Below, in pieces: positions 1 through 8,653 of a stretch of DNA of 64,000 bases. Origin of the DNA: Roseomonas aeriglobus (lineage in GTDB: Bacteria; Pseudomonadota; Alphaproteobacteria; Sphingomonadales; Sphingomonadaceae). A program made the translations under genes and the position numbers. Location of the stretch: assembly GCA_016937575.1 (NCBI GenBank), contig JAFHKN010000002.1, positions 310,001 through 374,000 of the forward strand, in the 5' to 3' direction. Each line of letters begins with the position of its first letter. Positions within the stretch are counted from its first letter, which is position 1. The notes under the pieces were generated by a model that did no database searches, was not told the origin of the DNA, and saw only the letters and a program-made list of their open reading frames with translations.

Positions 1-615
<615 letters not shown>

Positions 616-822
616 AACCCTATTCGTCTTCCCGGGCCGTCCGAATCGTCTCCCAACCGTTGCGCCGGACGACGGACGCAGGGTTACGGGCGCGACTAAC
701 GCGCACGTGTAAGAATCGCTCATAGACGAATTGTCAGGTCGCCGCGAACGAATTCGACGCAATTATGGCAAGTTTCGCAGCGATGATTGCCTATCTGTGG
801 CGCTTTCGGCACAGATCGACCC
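616..822. other. Divergent intergenic region, csp / terC-like
   Basis: These 207 bases separate the leftward cold-shock gene from the rightward TerC-like gene. No ORF with a convincing start lies here. The stretch presumably holds both promoters and the cold-shock mRNA leader, but I could not assign -35/-10 elements with confidence. Confidence 0.4.
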
Positions 823-1611
823 ATGGAGAACTTGTCTACCCTCATCGCCGACCCCGCCGCCTGGGCCGCGCTGGTCACTCTGATCGTGATGGAGGTGGTG
901 CTCGGAATCGACAACCTCATCTTCATTTCGATCCTGTCGAACAAGCTGCCGGAGGGGCAGCGGCAGAAGGCGCGGCGAATCGGCATCGGGTTGGCGCTCG
1001 TCATGCGCCTCGCCCTGCTGTCGATGATCGCGTGGATCGTCGGGCTGACCGCGCCGGTGTTTGATCTGGGCTGGTCGGCGCGCGATGCGGAGGGCCATGT
1101 TCTCTACGACACCGCCTTTTCCTGGCGCGACCTGATCCTGATCGCGGGTGGCCTGTTCCTGATGTGGAAGGCGACGAAGGAAATCCACCACACGATCGAT
1201 CATGAGGACACCGGCGAAACGTTGGACAAGGGCGGCAAGGTCGCGATCAGCTTCGGTTCGGCCATCGTCCAGATCCTGTTGCTCGACATGGTTTTTTCGA
1301 TCGATTCGATCCTGACCGCGGTCGGCATGACCGAACATGTCGCGATCATGTATGTCGCGGTCATCGTCGCGGTCGTGACCATGCTGGTCGCCGCCGACCC
1401 GCTGGCGAACTTCATCAACCGCAACCCGACGGTCGTGATGCTGGCACTCGGCTTCCTGCTGATGATCGGCATGGTGCTGATTGCGGAGGGCTTCGGCGCG
1501 CACGTGCCCAAGGGGTATATCTATACCGCCATGGCCTTTTCGGCCGGGGTCGAGGTGCTCAACATCTTCGCGCGGCGGCGTCGCGCGAAGAGGGCGGCGG
1601 GCGCCGAGTAA
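823..1611 (+). CDS. TerC family integral membrane protein
   Basis: This 262-residue inner-membrane protein has about seven hydrophobic segments. It carries the two acidic membrane motifs of the TerC/YgdQ family: [14 protein letters not shown] near residues 24-37 and [13 protein letters not shown] near 155-167. Members are linked to tellurite resistance and to metal (Mn2+) efflux or loading of exoenzymes; the substrate cannot be told from sequence. The ATG at 823 is chosen because hydrophobic family-like sequence begins directly after it. An in-frame TTG at 787 would add 12 residues without family character. The gene stands alone, divergent from the cold-shock gene. Confidence 0.85.
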   Translation: MENLSTLIADPAAWAALVTLIVMEVVLGIDNLIFISILSNKLPEGQRQKARRIGIGLALVMRLALLSMIAWIVGLTAPVFDLGWSARDAEGHVLYDTAFSWRDLILIAGGLFLMWKATKEIHHTIDHEDTGETLDKGGKVAISFGSAIVQILLLDMVFSIDSILTAVGMTEHVAIMYVAVIVAVVTMLVAADPLANFINRNPTVVMLALGFLLMIGMVLIAEGFGAHVPKGYIYTAMAFSAGVEVLNIFARRRRAKRAAGAE

Positions 1612-1749
1612 CGCGAAACGGCAAAGCCGCTTCGTCGGACGCGCTGAGTGGCGCGCCGGCCGCCGTGGCGAGTCCGCGTCGAACGATGTTCGACGTGGCC
1701 GCCCGCTTCGTTATTGAGCGTTCAGCCTCAGCCCCCTATGTGCCGCGCT

Positions 1750-2370
1750 ATGGCCGTATATCTCCACGAAGAAGACATCCCCGCCGACCTGTTCGCGCCC
1801 GGCGCATCGATTGCGGTCGATACCGAGACGATGGGGCTGATCACGCCCCGCGACCGGCTGTGCGTCGTGCAACTGTCGGACGGTGGTCCGGACGAACATC
1901 TCGTGCGCTTTTCGGCGGGTAGCGATTATGCCGCGCCGAACCTGAAGGCCCTGCTGGCCGACCCGGCCCGGCTGAAGCTCTATCATTTCGGCCGTTTCGA
2001 TATCGCCGCGATCCGCCATTATCTGGGCGTCGTGGCGGCGCCCGTCTATTGCACCAAGATCGCGTCGCGCCTGATCCGCACCTACACCGACCGTCACGGG
2101 CTGAAGGAGCTGGTTCGCGAGCTGCTGGGGCAGGAGCTGTCCAAGGCGCAGCAATCGTCCGACTGGGGCGCGCCGGACCTGAGCGACGCGCAGAAGGAAT
2201 ATGCCGCGTCCGACGTGCGCTACCTGCATGCGATGAAAGTGGAACTCGACAAGCGGCTCGAGCGGGAAGGGCGGATGCGACTTGCCCAGGCCTGTTTCGA
2301 CTTCCTGCCGCATCGCGCGGAGCTCGACCTGGCCGGCTGGCCCGAGACCGATATCTTCGCTCATGCCTGA
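1750..2370 (+). CDS. rnd: RNase D-like 3'-5' exonuclease (DEDDy)
   Basis: This is a 206-residue exoribonuclease of the DEDDy superfamily. The three Exo motifs are visible: AVDTETMGL (ExoI, about residue 21), LYHFGRFDIAAI (ExoII, about 77) and YAASDVRYLHAM (ExoIII with the Tyr, about 150). The HRDC domains of E. coli RNase D are missing, which is the usual short alphaproteobacterial form. Two in-frame ATGs exist at 1738 and 1750; the second (MAVYLHEED) is preferred because it begins the conserved part. The gene lies 36 bp upstream of lptC in the same direction, so cotranscription with the LPS-export genes is likely. Confidence 0.85.
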   Translation: MAVYLHEEDIPADLFAPGASIAVDTETMGLITPRDRLCVVQLSDGGPDEHLVRFSAGSDYAAPNLKALLADPARLKLYHFGRFDIAAIRHYLGVVAAPVYCTKIASRLIRTYTDRHGLKELVRELLGQELSKAQQSSDWGAPDLSDAQKEYAASDVRYLHAMKVELDKRLEREGRMRLAQACFDFLPHRAELDLAGWPETDIFAHA

Positions 2371-2406
2371 TCGGCGCGCCTCGATCCGACCGGAGCGACG
2401 CGGCTG

Positions 2407-3051
2407 ATGTCGCGCGCCGCCAACGCCGAGAGGACCGCCCGCCAACGCTGGGCGGTGCCGGGCAGCAGCCATGACAAGTTCGTGGCCCTGCTCCAGTTCG
2501 TGCTGCCGGTCGGCATCGGCGTGCTCGCGGCGTTCCTGGTCATGGCGCCGCTGTTCATGGGCGGCGACGTCAGCTTCGTGCTCGACAAGAACAAGGTCGA
2601 TGTCGCGCAGGAACGCATGAAGCTGGAAGCGGCGCGGTATCGCGGCCAGGATGCGAAGGGCCAGGCCTTCACGCTCAATGCCGCGTCCGCGGTCCAGCGC
2701 AGCTCGGCCGAACCGATCGTCCAGCTCGACAAATTGTCCGCCGGGCTCGACATGCGCGAGGGGCCCGCGAAGATTACCGCGCCCAGCGGCCTGTACGACA
2801 TGCGCAACGAACAGGTGAAGATCGACGGACCGATCGCTTTTTCTGCCGCCGACGGTTACCGCCTGGGCACGACCGGCGCGATGGTCGATCTCAAGACCCG
2901 CAAGATGCAGAGCGACGGTGCCGTGCAGGGCAGTACGCCGATGGGGACGTTCAGTGCCAACCGCTTGTCGGCCGATCTTGAAGGCCGCGTCGTCCGTCTT
3001 GAGGGAAATGCCCGCTTGCGGATCGTGCCCAAGAGCGCGAATAGGCGCTGA
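2407..3051 (+). CDS. lptC: LPS export periplasmic protein LptC
   Basis: This 214-residue protein has one transmembrane helix at about residues 28-50 after a short basic cytoplasmic N-terminus, followed by a beta-rich periplasmic domain of the LptC/DUF1239 type. In the Lpt bridge, LptC sits at the inner membrane on LptB2FG and hands lipopolysaccharide to LptA. Sequence similarity in this family is low. The call rests on the topology, the length and the position directly before lptA (3 bp between stop and start) and near lptB. The likely transcription unit is rnd-lptC-lptA. Confidence 0.88.
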   Translation: MSRAANAERTARQRWAVPGSSHDKFVALLQFVLPVGIGVLAAFLVMAPLFMGGDVSFVLDKNKVDVAQERMKLEAARYRGQDAKGQAFTLNAASAVQRSSAEPIVQLDKLSAGLDMREGPAKITAPSGLYDMRNEQVKIDGPIAFSAADGYRLGTTGAMVDLKTRKMQSDGAVQGSTPMGTFSANRLSADLEGRVVRLEGNARLRIVPKSANRR

Positions 3052-3054
3052 TCT

Positions 3055-3588
3055 ATGCGTGCCCGCTCTGCTTTTCTTGCCCTGGCCCTGCTCGCGACAT
3101 CCGCGGCGGCACAGGTGCGTCACAATTCGAACGCGCCGATCGATTTCAACGCCGGCACGATCGAGTTGCAGGACCGCGCCAATCGCGCGATCCTGTCGGG
3201 CGGCGTCAACGTGAAGCAGGCGAACATGACGCTGGAAGCCCAGCGCATGACCGTCGCCTATACCGGCCGGATCACCGAAGGTTCGCCCCAGGTGTCGCGC
3301 CTCGATGCCTCGGGTGGCGTGACGGTCACGCGCCCGAACCAGCGCGCGAAGTCGCAATATGCTGTCTACGACCTCAACCGCCGCCTCATCACGATGCTGG
3401 GCGGCGTGACGCTGGTCGAGGGGGCGGGCAACACCGTCAGCGGCGGGCGGCTGACGATCGACCTCGATTCGGGTCGCGCAACGATCGACGGATCGTCGGT
3501 CGGCACGACCAAGGCGCCCGACGGCACCGTCATTCGTCAGGGCGGCCGCGTGACCGGCCGCTTCTCGGTGCCCGAGCGCACGCAGTAG
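3055..3588 (+). CDS. lptA: LPS transport periplasmic protein LptA
   Basis: This 177-residue secreted protein has a signal peptide ending near ATSAAAQ (residue about 22), followed by an OstA-like repeat domain. Typical stretches are IDFNAGTIELQD, NRAILSGGVNVKQ and LRAKRAxVxY-like strands of a beta-jellyroll (here AQRMTVAYTG). It forms the periplasmic part of the LPS bridge. The start lies 3 bp after the lptC stop, suggesting translational coupling. The C-terminus ends with GRFSVPERTQ, close to the end expected for the domain. Confidence 0.9.
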   Translation: MRARSAFLALALLATSAAAQVRHNSNAPIDFNAGTIELQDRANRAILSGGVNVKQANMTLEAQRMTVAYTGRITEGSPQVSRLDASGGVTVTRPNQRAKSQYAVYDLNRRLITMLGGVTLVEGAGNTVSGGRLTIDLDSGRATIDGSSVGTTKAPDGTVIRQGGRVTGRFSVPERTQ

Positions 3589-3602
3589 GCGCCGCGGACG
3601 AG

Positions 3603-3618
3603 GCGGTTCGCCGCTTTT
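3603..3618 (+). terminator. Short UUCG hairpin with T-run after lptA
   Basis: A GCGG-TTCG-CCGC tetraloop hairpin is followed directly by TTTT, 14 bp past the lptA stop. The four-pair stem is short but the UUCG loop is very stable, so this may terminate or attenuate transcription before lptB. Confidence 0.4.
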
Positions 3619-3711
3619 GCGCTTTTCTCCGTCGCGGCTTTCATGCAGGAATCCTGCCAAGTCCGGGCGTCGTAAACGTTCGGTAACCGTGTCGTGCGAG
3701 CAGGAGCATTG

Positions 3712-4485
3712 ATGACCGACGCCGCTACCCTGTCCCCCGCACCGGTCGTGCCGGTCGAGACCGCCAGCGGCCTGTCGGTCGTGTCGATCGCCAAGGCGTA
3801 TGACAAGCGGACCGTGCTGACCGACGTCTCGCTGACGGTCGGCCATGGCGAAGTCATTGGCCTGCTCGGCCCCAACGGCGCGGGCAAGACGACGTGCTTT
3901 TATTCGGTGATGGGTCTGGTGAAGCCCGATTCGGGCCGCATCATGCTGGATGGCGAGGACATCACCGGCCTGCCGATGTATCGCCGCGCGATCCTGGGTC
4001 TGGGCTATCTGCCGCAGGAAACCTCGATCTTCCGCGGGCTGTCGGTCGAAAAGAATATCCTCGCGGTCCTCGAACTCGCCGAGCCCGACAGGGCGGCGCG
4101 CCAGGCGAAGCTCGACAAGCTGCTCGACGAATTCGGCCTGACCCGCCTGCGCGATGCGCCGGCCATGGCGCTGTCGGGCGGCGAGCGGCGCCGCGCCGAG
4201 ATCGCGCGCGCGCTTGCGGCCGAACCGACGATCATGCTGCTCGACGAACCGTTCGCGGGCATCGATCCCATTTCGATCAGCGACATCCGCGATCTGGTGA
4301 AGACGCTGAAGGGCCGCGGGATCGGGGTGCTGATCACCGATCACAATGTCCGCGAGACGCTCGACATCGTCGACCGCGCCTACATCATCTACGACGGCCG
4401 CGTGCTCTTCACCGGCAGCCCGCAGGCACTGGTGGCGGACGAGAATGTCCGGCGACTGTATCTGGGCGAGGGCTTCGAGCTCTGA
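3712..4485 (+). CDS. lptB: LPS export ABC transporter ATP-binding protein LptB
   Basis: This 257-residue ABC ATPase drives LPS extraction from the inner membrane with LptF and LptG, which are not in this window. It has Walker A GPNGAGKTT (about residue 50), the Q-loop in GYLPQETSIF, the signature motif LSGGERRR (about 150), Walker B IMLLDEPFAGID (about 171) and the H-loop in ITDHNVRETL. The PQETSIFRGL block is typical of LptB rather than of other ABC ATPases. The start is the ATG at 3712 preceded by AGGAG at 3702. A 123-bp gap with a small hairpin separates it from lptA, so it may have its own promoter. The N-terminus is about 15 residues longer than in E. coli. Confidence 0.93.
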   Translation: MTDAATLSPAPVVPVETASGLSVVSIAKAYDKRTVLTDVSLTVGHGEVIGLLGPNGAGKTTCFYSVMGLVKPDSGRIMLDGEDITGLPMYRRAILGLGYLPQETSIFRGLSVEKNILAVLELAEPDRAARQAKLDKLLDEFGLTRLRDAPAMALSGGERRRAEIARALAAEPTIMLLDEPFAGIDPISISDIRDLVKTLKGRGIGVLITDHNVRETLDIVDRAYIIYDGRVLFTGSPQALVADENVRRLYLGEGFEL

Positions 4486-4510
4486 GTCATGACACGGGCA
4501 TCCCATAAAT

Positions 4511-4638
4511 CCTCCCCGGCACGGGGAGGGGGACCAGCCGAAGGCTGGTGGAGGGGGGGCGCCACGGGCGTCGACTTCGCGGCCCGCCCCTTCCACCATT
4601 CGCTTTGCGAATGGTCCCCCTCCCCGCAGGCGGGGAGG
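4511..4638. repeat. Composite palindromic element (GGGGAGG family), copy 1
   Basis: An outer hairpin CCTCCCCggcaCGGGGAGG is followed by GGGACCAGCCgaaGGCTGGTGG and AGGGG. A unique centre comes next, then the mirror image ending in CTCCCCGCAGGCGGGGAGG. The right-hand end supplies the GGGGAGG that serves as ribosome binding site of rpoN (ATG 4644). Related elements occur at 33707, 60301 and 62609 and elsewhere in the window. Confidence 0.8.
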
Positions 4639-4643
4639 ATCTG

Positions 4644-6095
4644 ATGAGCCTCGCGCCGCGCCTCGATCTCCGCCAGTCGCAATCGCTGGTGATGACGCCG
4701 CAGCTGCAGCAGGCCATCCGCCTGCTCGCGCTGTCGAATCTGGAGATCGAAGGCTTCATTGCCGAGGAGATCGAGAAGAACCCGCTGCTCGAAGCCGGAT
4801 CGACCGATGCGGTCGACACGCCTGAACCCGTGATCGTCGAGCCGACCGAGGCCGGCGGCGGTGATGGCGAGGCGGCACTCGATATCGATACCGCGTCCGC
4901 GTTCGAGAATGATTCGCCCGGCGACCGCGACGGATCGATGGGCCTGGCGGGCACCGCCGGCGGCGCTGCGCCGGAGGATGGCCCGGACCTCGACGGCTTC
5001 GCCAATCCGGATGTCAGCCTGGCCGACCATCTGCTCGCACAGGCGGGTGCAGTCGTGTCAGGCGCCGACATGTTCATCGCCGCGCATCTGATCGACCAGA
5101 TCGACGAGGCGGGCTATCTGACCGCGCCGCTGCTCGACATGGCCAACCGGCTGGGCGTGCCGCTGGCGCGGGTCGAGGCCGTGCTGGCGCAAATCCAGAC
5201 GCTCGACCCGACCGGCGTCGGCGCGCGGTCGCTGGCCGAATGCATCGCGCTGCAGGCGAAGGAGGCCGATCGCTACGACCCGGCGATGGCGGCGCTGATC
5301 GACAATCTCGATCTGCTCGCCCGCGGGGAGCGCGCGCGCCTGAAACGCATTTGCGGGGTCGACGACGAAGACCTGGCCGACATGATTCGCGAGCTGCGCG
5401 ACTACGACCCGAAGCCGGGTTGTCGTTATGGCGGCGAGAGCGCGCCCGCGGTCGTCCCCGACCTGTTCATCACCAAGACCGCGGCCGGCTGGCGGATCGA
5501 ACTCAATTCGGCGACGCTGCCGCGCGTGCTGGTCAATCGCCGCTATCACGCCGAACTGTCGAACGTCGGCGGTGACAAGGCATCGAAGGCGTGGCTCAGC
5601 GACTGCCTCGCCAGCGCCAACTGGCTGGTGAAGGCGCTCGACCAGCGCCAGCGCACGATCATCAAAGTGGCGACCGAACTGGTGAAGCAGCAGGAAGCGT
5701 TCTTCCTGAAGGGCGTCGCGCATCTGCGTCCGCTGACGCTCGCGAAGGTCGCGGAAGCGATCGAGATGCACGAATCGACCGTCAGCCGCGTGACGAGCAA
5801 CAAATATCTCAGCTGCGCGCGCGGCGTATTCGAACTGAAATATTTCTTCACGTCCGCGATCCAGTCGGCCGACGGAGGCGAAGCGGTGTCGGCCGAAGCC
5901 GTAAAGGCGGCGATCAAGGCATTGATCACAGCCGAGGATCCCAAGGCGATCCTGAGCGACGACACTTTGGTCGACATGCTGAAGGACAAGGGCTTCGACA
6001 TCGCCCGCCGCACGGTCGCCAAATATCGCGAGGCGATGGGCATCGGCAGTTCGGTTCAGCGGCGCCGGCAGAAGGCGCTCGGCGCAGCCGCCTGA
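4644..6095 (+). CDS. rpoN: RNA polymerase sigma-54 factor RpoN
   Basis: This 483-residue alternative sigma factor recognises -24/-12 promoters and needs an enhancer-binding ATPase. Region I (PRLDLRQSQSLVMTPQLQQA and onward) begins the protein. An acidic region II follows at about residues 45-115, then the core-binding domain, an HTH near 370-395 (HESTVSRVTSNKYL) and the RpoN box ARRTVAKYRE near 463. The start is the ATG at 4644, 6 bp after a GGGGAGG that belongs to a palindromic repeat. The gene lies after lptB as in many proteobacteria, but the usual downstream hpf and ptsN genes are absent here. Confidence 0.95.
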   Translation: MSLAPRLDLRQSQSLVMTPQLQQAIRLLALSNLEIEGFIAEEIEKNPLLEAGSTDAVDTPEPVIVEPTEAGGGDGEAALDIDTASAFENDSPGDRDGSMGLAGTAGGAAPEDGPDLDGFANPDVSLADHLLAQAGAVVSGADMFIAAHLIDQIDEAGYLTAPLLDMANRLGVPLARVEAVLAQIQTLDPTGVGARSLAECIALQAKEADRYDPAMAALIDNLDLLARGERARLKRICGVDDEDLADMIRELRDYDPKPGCRYGGESAPAVVPDLFITKTAAGWRIELNSATLPRVLVNRRYHAELSNVGGDKASKAWLSDCLASANWLVKALDQRQRTIIKVATELVKQQEAFFLKGVAHLRPLTLAKVAEAIEMHESTVSRVTSNKYLSCARGVFELKYFFTSAIQSADGGEAVSAEAVKAAIKALITAEDPKAILSDDTLVDMLKDKGFDIARRTVAKYREAMGIGSSVQRRRQKALGAAA

Positions 6096-6177
6096 CGTAC
6101 GCTTTGCATACGAATGTGTGGGCGAAGCGAACCGCGGTTACGAATTCTTCAAATTCGGCGCGTTAGCGTACCGCCCC

Positions 6178-6561
6178 ATGAACGCCAACTTTTCCATAGA
6201 GTTGCGTCGGGAGCGCAACCTTCTGGACGTCCGCATGGCGGGCTTTTTCACGTTGGATGACGTGGCTCGATATCGTGCCGCGATCACCGCTGCGAGCCGC
6301 GAACTGGGCGGTGATCCGGGACAGCAGATCATGATCTGCGACATTAGCGAGATGCGGATCCAGTCGCAGGAGGTCGTGGAGGCGTTCCGACAGAATATGG
6401 CCGATCCGCTCTATGCGCGGCGCCGCGTCGCGCTGGTCGCGTCCGCGACGCTTGCCCGGACTCAGGCTCAACGCGCCGTAGGGCGTCGCGAGGCGCGCAT
6501 GTTCACCAGTCGCGCGGACGCCGAGGCATGGCTGTTCTCGGATGTGCGGGCGGCCGCCTAA
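6178..6561 (+). CDS. STAS/SpoIIAA-like protein of unknown role
   Basis: This 127-residue soluble protein has an alternating strand/helix pattern: FSIELRRERNLLDVRMAGFF, then a helix DVARYRAAITAAS, then IMICDISEM and VALVASATLARTQAQRA. That matches a STAS-like fold used for nucleotide binding or partner switching. It has no signal peptide or membrane segment. The first ATG with a family-like start is at 6178; no strong ribosome binding site is seen. It lies 82 bp downstream of rpoN and convergent with the exonuclease gene. A link to RpoN is possible from position only; the true role is unknown. Confidence 0.6.
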   Translation: MNANFSIELRRERNLLDVRMAGFFTLDDVARYRAAITAASRELGGDPGQQIMICDISEMRIQSQEVVEAFRQNMADPLYARRRVALVASATLARTQAQRAVGRREARMFTSRADAEAWLFSDVRAAA

Positions 6562-6619
6562 GGGTGCATCCTCGATCGGGCGGGTGTGACGCAGCCGATC
6601 CCGCTTCTGATCGAGGTCC

Positions 6620-7618
6620 CTAGTCGTCCTCGTCCTCGAAGCCGACCAGGTCCAACGCGCGAGCCTTGATCTGGCGCATCGCGCACCAGTGAACCAATGC
6701 GTCCTCGCGGCCATGGGTAACCCAGACTTCGCGAGGGGAAAGTTCCTGGATCGTCGCGGTCAGTTCGTCCCAGTCGGCGTGATCGGACAGGATGATCGGC
6801 AGCTCGATATTCTTCTGCCGCGCGCGTTGGCGCACCGTCATCCAGCCGCTTGCCATCGCGCTGATCGGGTCGGGCAGGCGGCGCGACCACCGGTCGTTGA
6901 GTGCGGACGGCGGCGCGAGGACGACGCGGCCCATCAGCTCGGCCTTGGCGACACCCATCGCCGGCCGCAGGTCACCCAGATCGACGCCATTTTCGACATA
7001 GAGGTCGCACAGCCGTTGCAGCGCGCCATGGATGTAGATGGGGTCGTCGAACCCCATGACGCGCAGTTCGCGAATGACCCGCTGCGCCTTGCCCAGAGCA
7101 TAGGCGCCGACGAGCACGCACCGGTCGGGGTTGGCGCGCAGCGTGGCAAGCAATTTGTCCATTTCGTCATGCGCTTCGGGGTGGCGAAAGACCGGCAAGC
7201 CGAAGGTTGCTTCAGTGACGAACACATCGCATTTGACCGGCTCGAACCGCGCGCAGGTCGGGTCCTCGCGGCGCTTGTAGTCGCCCGACACCACCACCCG
7301 TTCACCGCGGTGGTCGAGCACGATCTGCGCCGAACCGAGCAGATGGCCGGCGGGCACGAAGCTCACGTCGATCTCGCCAAGCTTCAGCGACTCGCCGTAC
7401 GCGACCGGCCGCCCGGTCTGTGGTCCATAACGGACCTCCATGATCTGCAGCGTCTCGGGTGTCGCCCACACTTCGCCATGTCCGCCGCGTGCGTGATCGG
7501 CATGACCGTGCGTCACCAGCGCGCGCGGAACCGGAACCGACGGGTCGACCCATATGTCGGCTGCCGGCAGATAGATGCCCGTCGGGTGGGGCTGCACCCA
7601 ATCGCCCAGTCTCGCCAT
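6620..7618 (-). CDS. Ligase-associated DNA exonuclease (metallo-beta-lactamase fold)
   Basis: This 332-residue protein has the metallo-beta-lactamase/beta-CASP metal motif THGHADHARGG near residue 36 and later metal ligands in GHLLGSAQIVLD and VVSGDYKRRED. The family is the exonuclease found with an ATP-dependent DNA ligase, a DEXH helicase (Lhr-like) and the phosphoesterase PdeM in bacterial DNA repair clusters. None of those partners is beside it here: upstream is a small membrane protein and downstream a convergent STAS-like gene. Start ATG at 7618; the length agrees with the family (about 330). Confidence 0.85.
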   Translation of the reverse strand: MARLGDWVQPHPTGIYLPAADIWVDPSVPVPRALVTHGHADHARGGHGEVWATPETLQIMEVRYGPQTGRPVAYGESLKLGEIDVSFVPAGHLLGSAQIVLDHRGERVVVSGDYKRREDPTCARFEPVKCDVFVTEATFGLPVFRHPEAHDEMDKLLATLRANPDRCVLVGAYALGKAQRVIRELRVMGFDDPIYIHGALQRLCDLYVENGVDLGDLRPAMGVAKAELMGRVVLAPPSALNDRWSRRLPDPISAMASGWMTVRQRARQKNIELPIILSDHADWDELTATIQELSPREVWVTHGREDALVHWCAMRQIKARALDLVGFEDEDD

Positions 7619-7716
7619 GATGCAAGAAGCGCGCGAAGCGGCGTTCGCGTTCCAGTGGATCGATTGCCAAGTCCGCTTCGTTGACGCCGCCAGACCTGTT
7701 TTTGAGGAGCAAGGCC

Positions 7717-7905
7717 ATGGATATCGGTGGCGGAATCTGGAGTATCCTGACGATCGTCGGCCCGCTGGTGCTGATCGCGGTGCTCGCGTGGGCTGTCATG
7801 ACCAACCGCCGCTCGCGTAGCGCCGAGCAGCGCACCGAGGAGGCAACGCGGGCGAATTACGACCGACAGGAGCGTGCCGACAAGGCAAGCGAGTCGGCAC
7901 GCTAA
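7717..7905 (+). CDS. Small single-pass membrane protein
   Basis: This is a 62-residue protein. Residues about 8-27 (ILTIVGPLVLIAVLAWAVMT) form one transmembrane helix, followed by a strongly charged cytoplasmic tail (RRSRSAEQRTEEATRANYDR and onward) with helix-forming character. The ATG at 7717 is preceded by GAGGAGCAAGG, a good ribosome binding site. It is divergent from the exonuclease gene and convergent with the helix-hairpin-helix membrane protein. Function unknown; a membrane-anchored small partner protein is only a guess. Confidence 0.65.
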   Translation: MDIGGGIWSILTIVGPLVLIAVLAWAVMTNRRSRSAEQRTEEATRANYDRQERADKASESAR

Positions 7906-7962
7906 GCGATCCCGGCGCCGCCCTTCGCGATGGAAAGCGGAGCGTGTCGGGCGGCTGACCGC

Positions 7963-8604
7963 TTACAGCTTTCCAAACGCCGCTTCGAAGCCAGCGCGGT
8001 CGTCCTTCGCCAGATAGCCCGCTTGCTCGATCCAGCGGTCGCGCGTCATGCGGCCTTGGAAACTGCCGAGTTGGGCGTCGAGGGCTTCGGCCTCTGCGGG
8101 TGAAAGCGCGGCGATCTGGGCGTAGGTCGTGATGCCGAGATCGTTCAGCCGGGCCGCCAGTTTCGGTCCGACGCCCTTCAATCGGGTCAATTCGTCGCCG
8201 CCTGTCGCAGGCGCCGGGTCGGACGGCGGCGTTGCAAGGTCCGCGGCGATCGTCGCCGGCGCCGGATCGAACGGCGCGGCGGTCGCGACGACCGGCGTGT
8301 CGTCGCCGGCCAGCGGGGGCGGGGCGGGGGCGACTGGAAGGGGCGTCGGGGTCGGTTCCGGTTCCGGTTCCGATGCAGCGATGGGGACCGGCGTCGTTTC
8401 GGGCGCGGGCGGCGGCATCTCGTCGAGCGTTGCGACCGGGACGCTTGCGGGGGTGTCATCGCTGCGATCCTCGATCGCATCGTCGACCTTCTGGCGGCGG
8501 CGCTTCAGACGCGCGCCGTGCAGGATCACCATCACCGCCAGAACGATGCCGATCGCAATCAGCACCAGGTTGGTCGTCGTCAGCCAGCTCGCGTCGGTTC
8601 TCAT
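7963..8604 (-). CDS. Membrane-anchored protein with C-terminal helix-hairpin-helix domain
   Basis: This 213-residue protein has a transmembrane helix at about residues 11-28 (LVLIAIGIVLAVMVILHG), then a basic stretch (RLKRRRQK). A long Pro/Ala-rich low-complexity linker covers about residues 40-135. The C-terminal helix-hairpin-helix domain (LTRLKGVGPKLAARLNDLG, then TYAQIAALSPAEAEALD) is of the type seen in ribosomal protein L21-like fusions and DNA-binding HhH5 proteins. The domain could bind nucleic acid or a partner at the membrane. The exact role is unknown. It lies 38 bp upstream of purD on the same strand. Confidence 0.7.
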   Translation of the reverse strand: MRTDASWLTTTNLVLIAIGIVLAVMVILHGARLKRRRQKVDDAIEDRSDDTPASVPVATLDEMPPPAPETTPVPIAASEPEPEPTPTPLPVAPAPPPLAGDDTPVVATAAPFDPAPATIAADLATPPSDPAPATGGDELTRLKGVGPKLAARLNDLGITTYAQIAALSPAEAEALDAQLGSFQGRMTRDRWIEQAGYLAKDDRAGFEAAFGKL

Positions 8605-8653
8605 CGTCGGCCCCTGTTGCCTTAAAGTCGGATATCCGTCGTCCTAACGCCGG

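Noticed and set aside
1711..4599. Long open frame on the minus strand opposite rnd and lptCAB (about 960 codons)
   Set aside because: It is antisense to well-supported genes, contains no recognisable domain and arises from high-GC third positions. The plus-strand genes have motifs, starts and ribosome binding sites.
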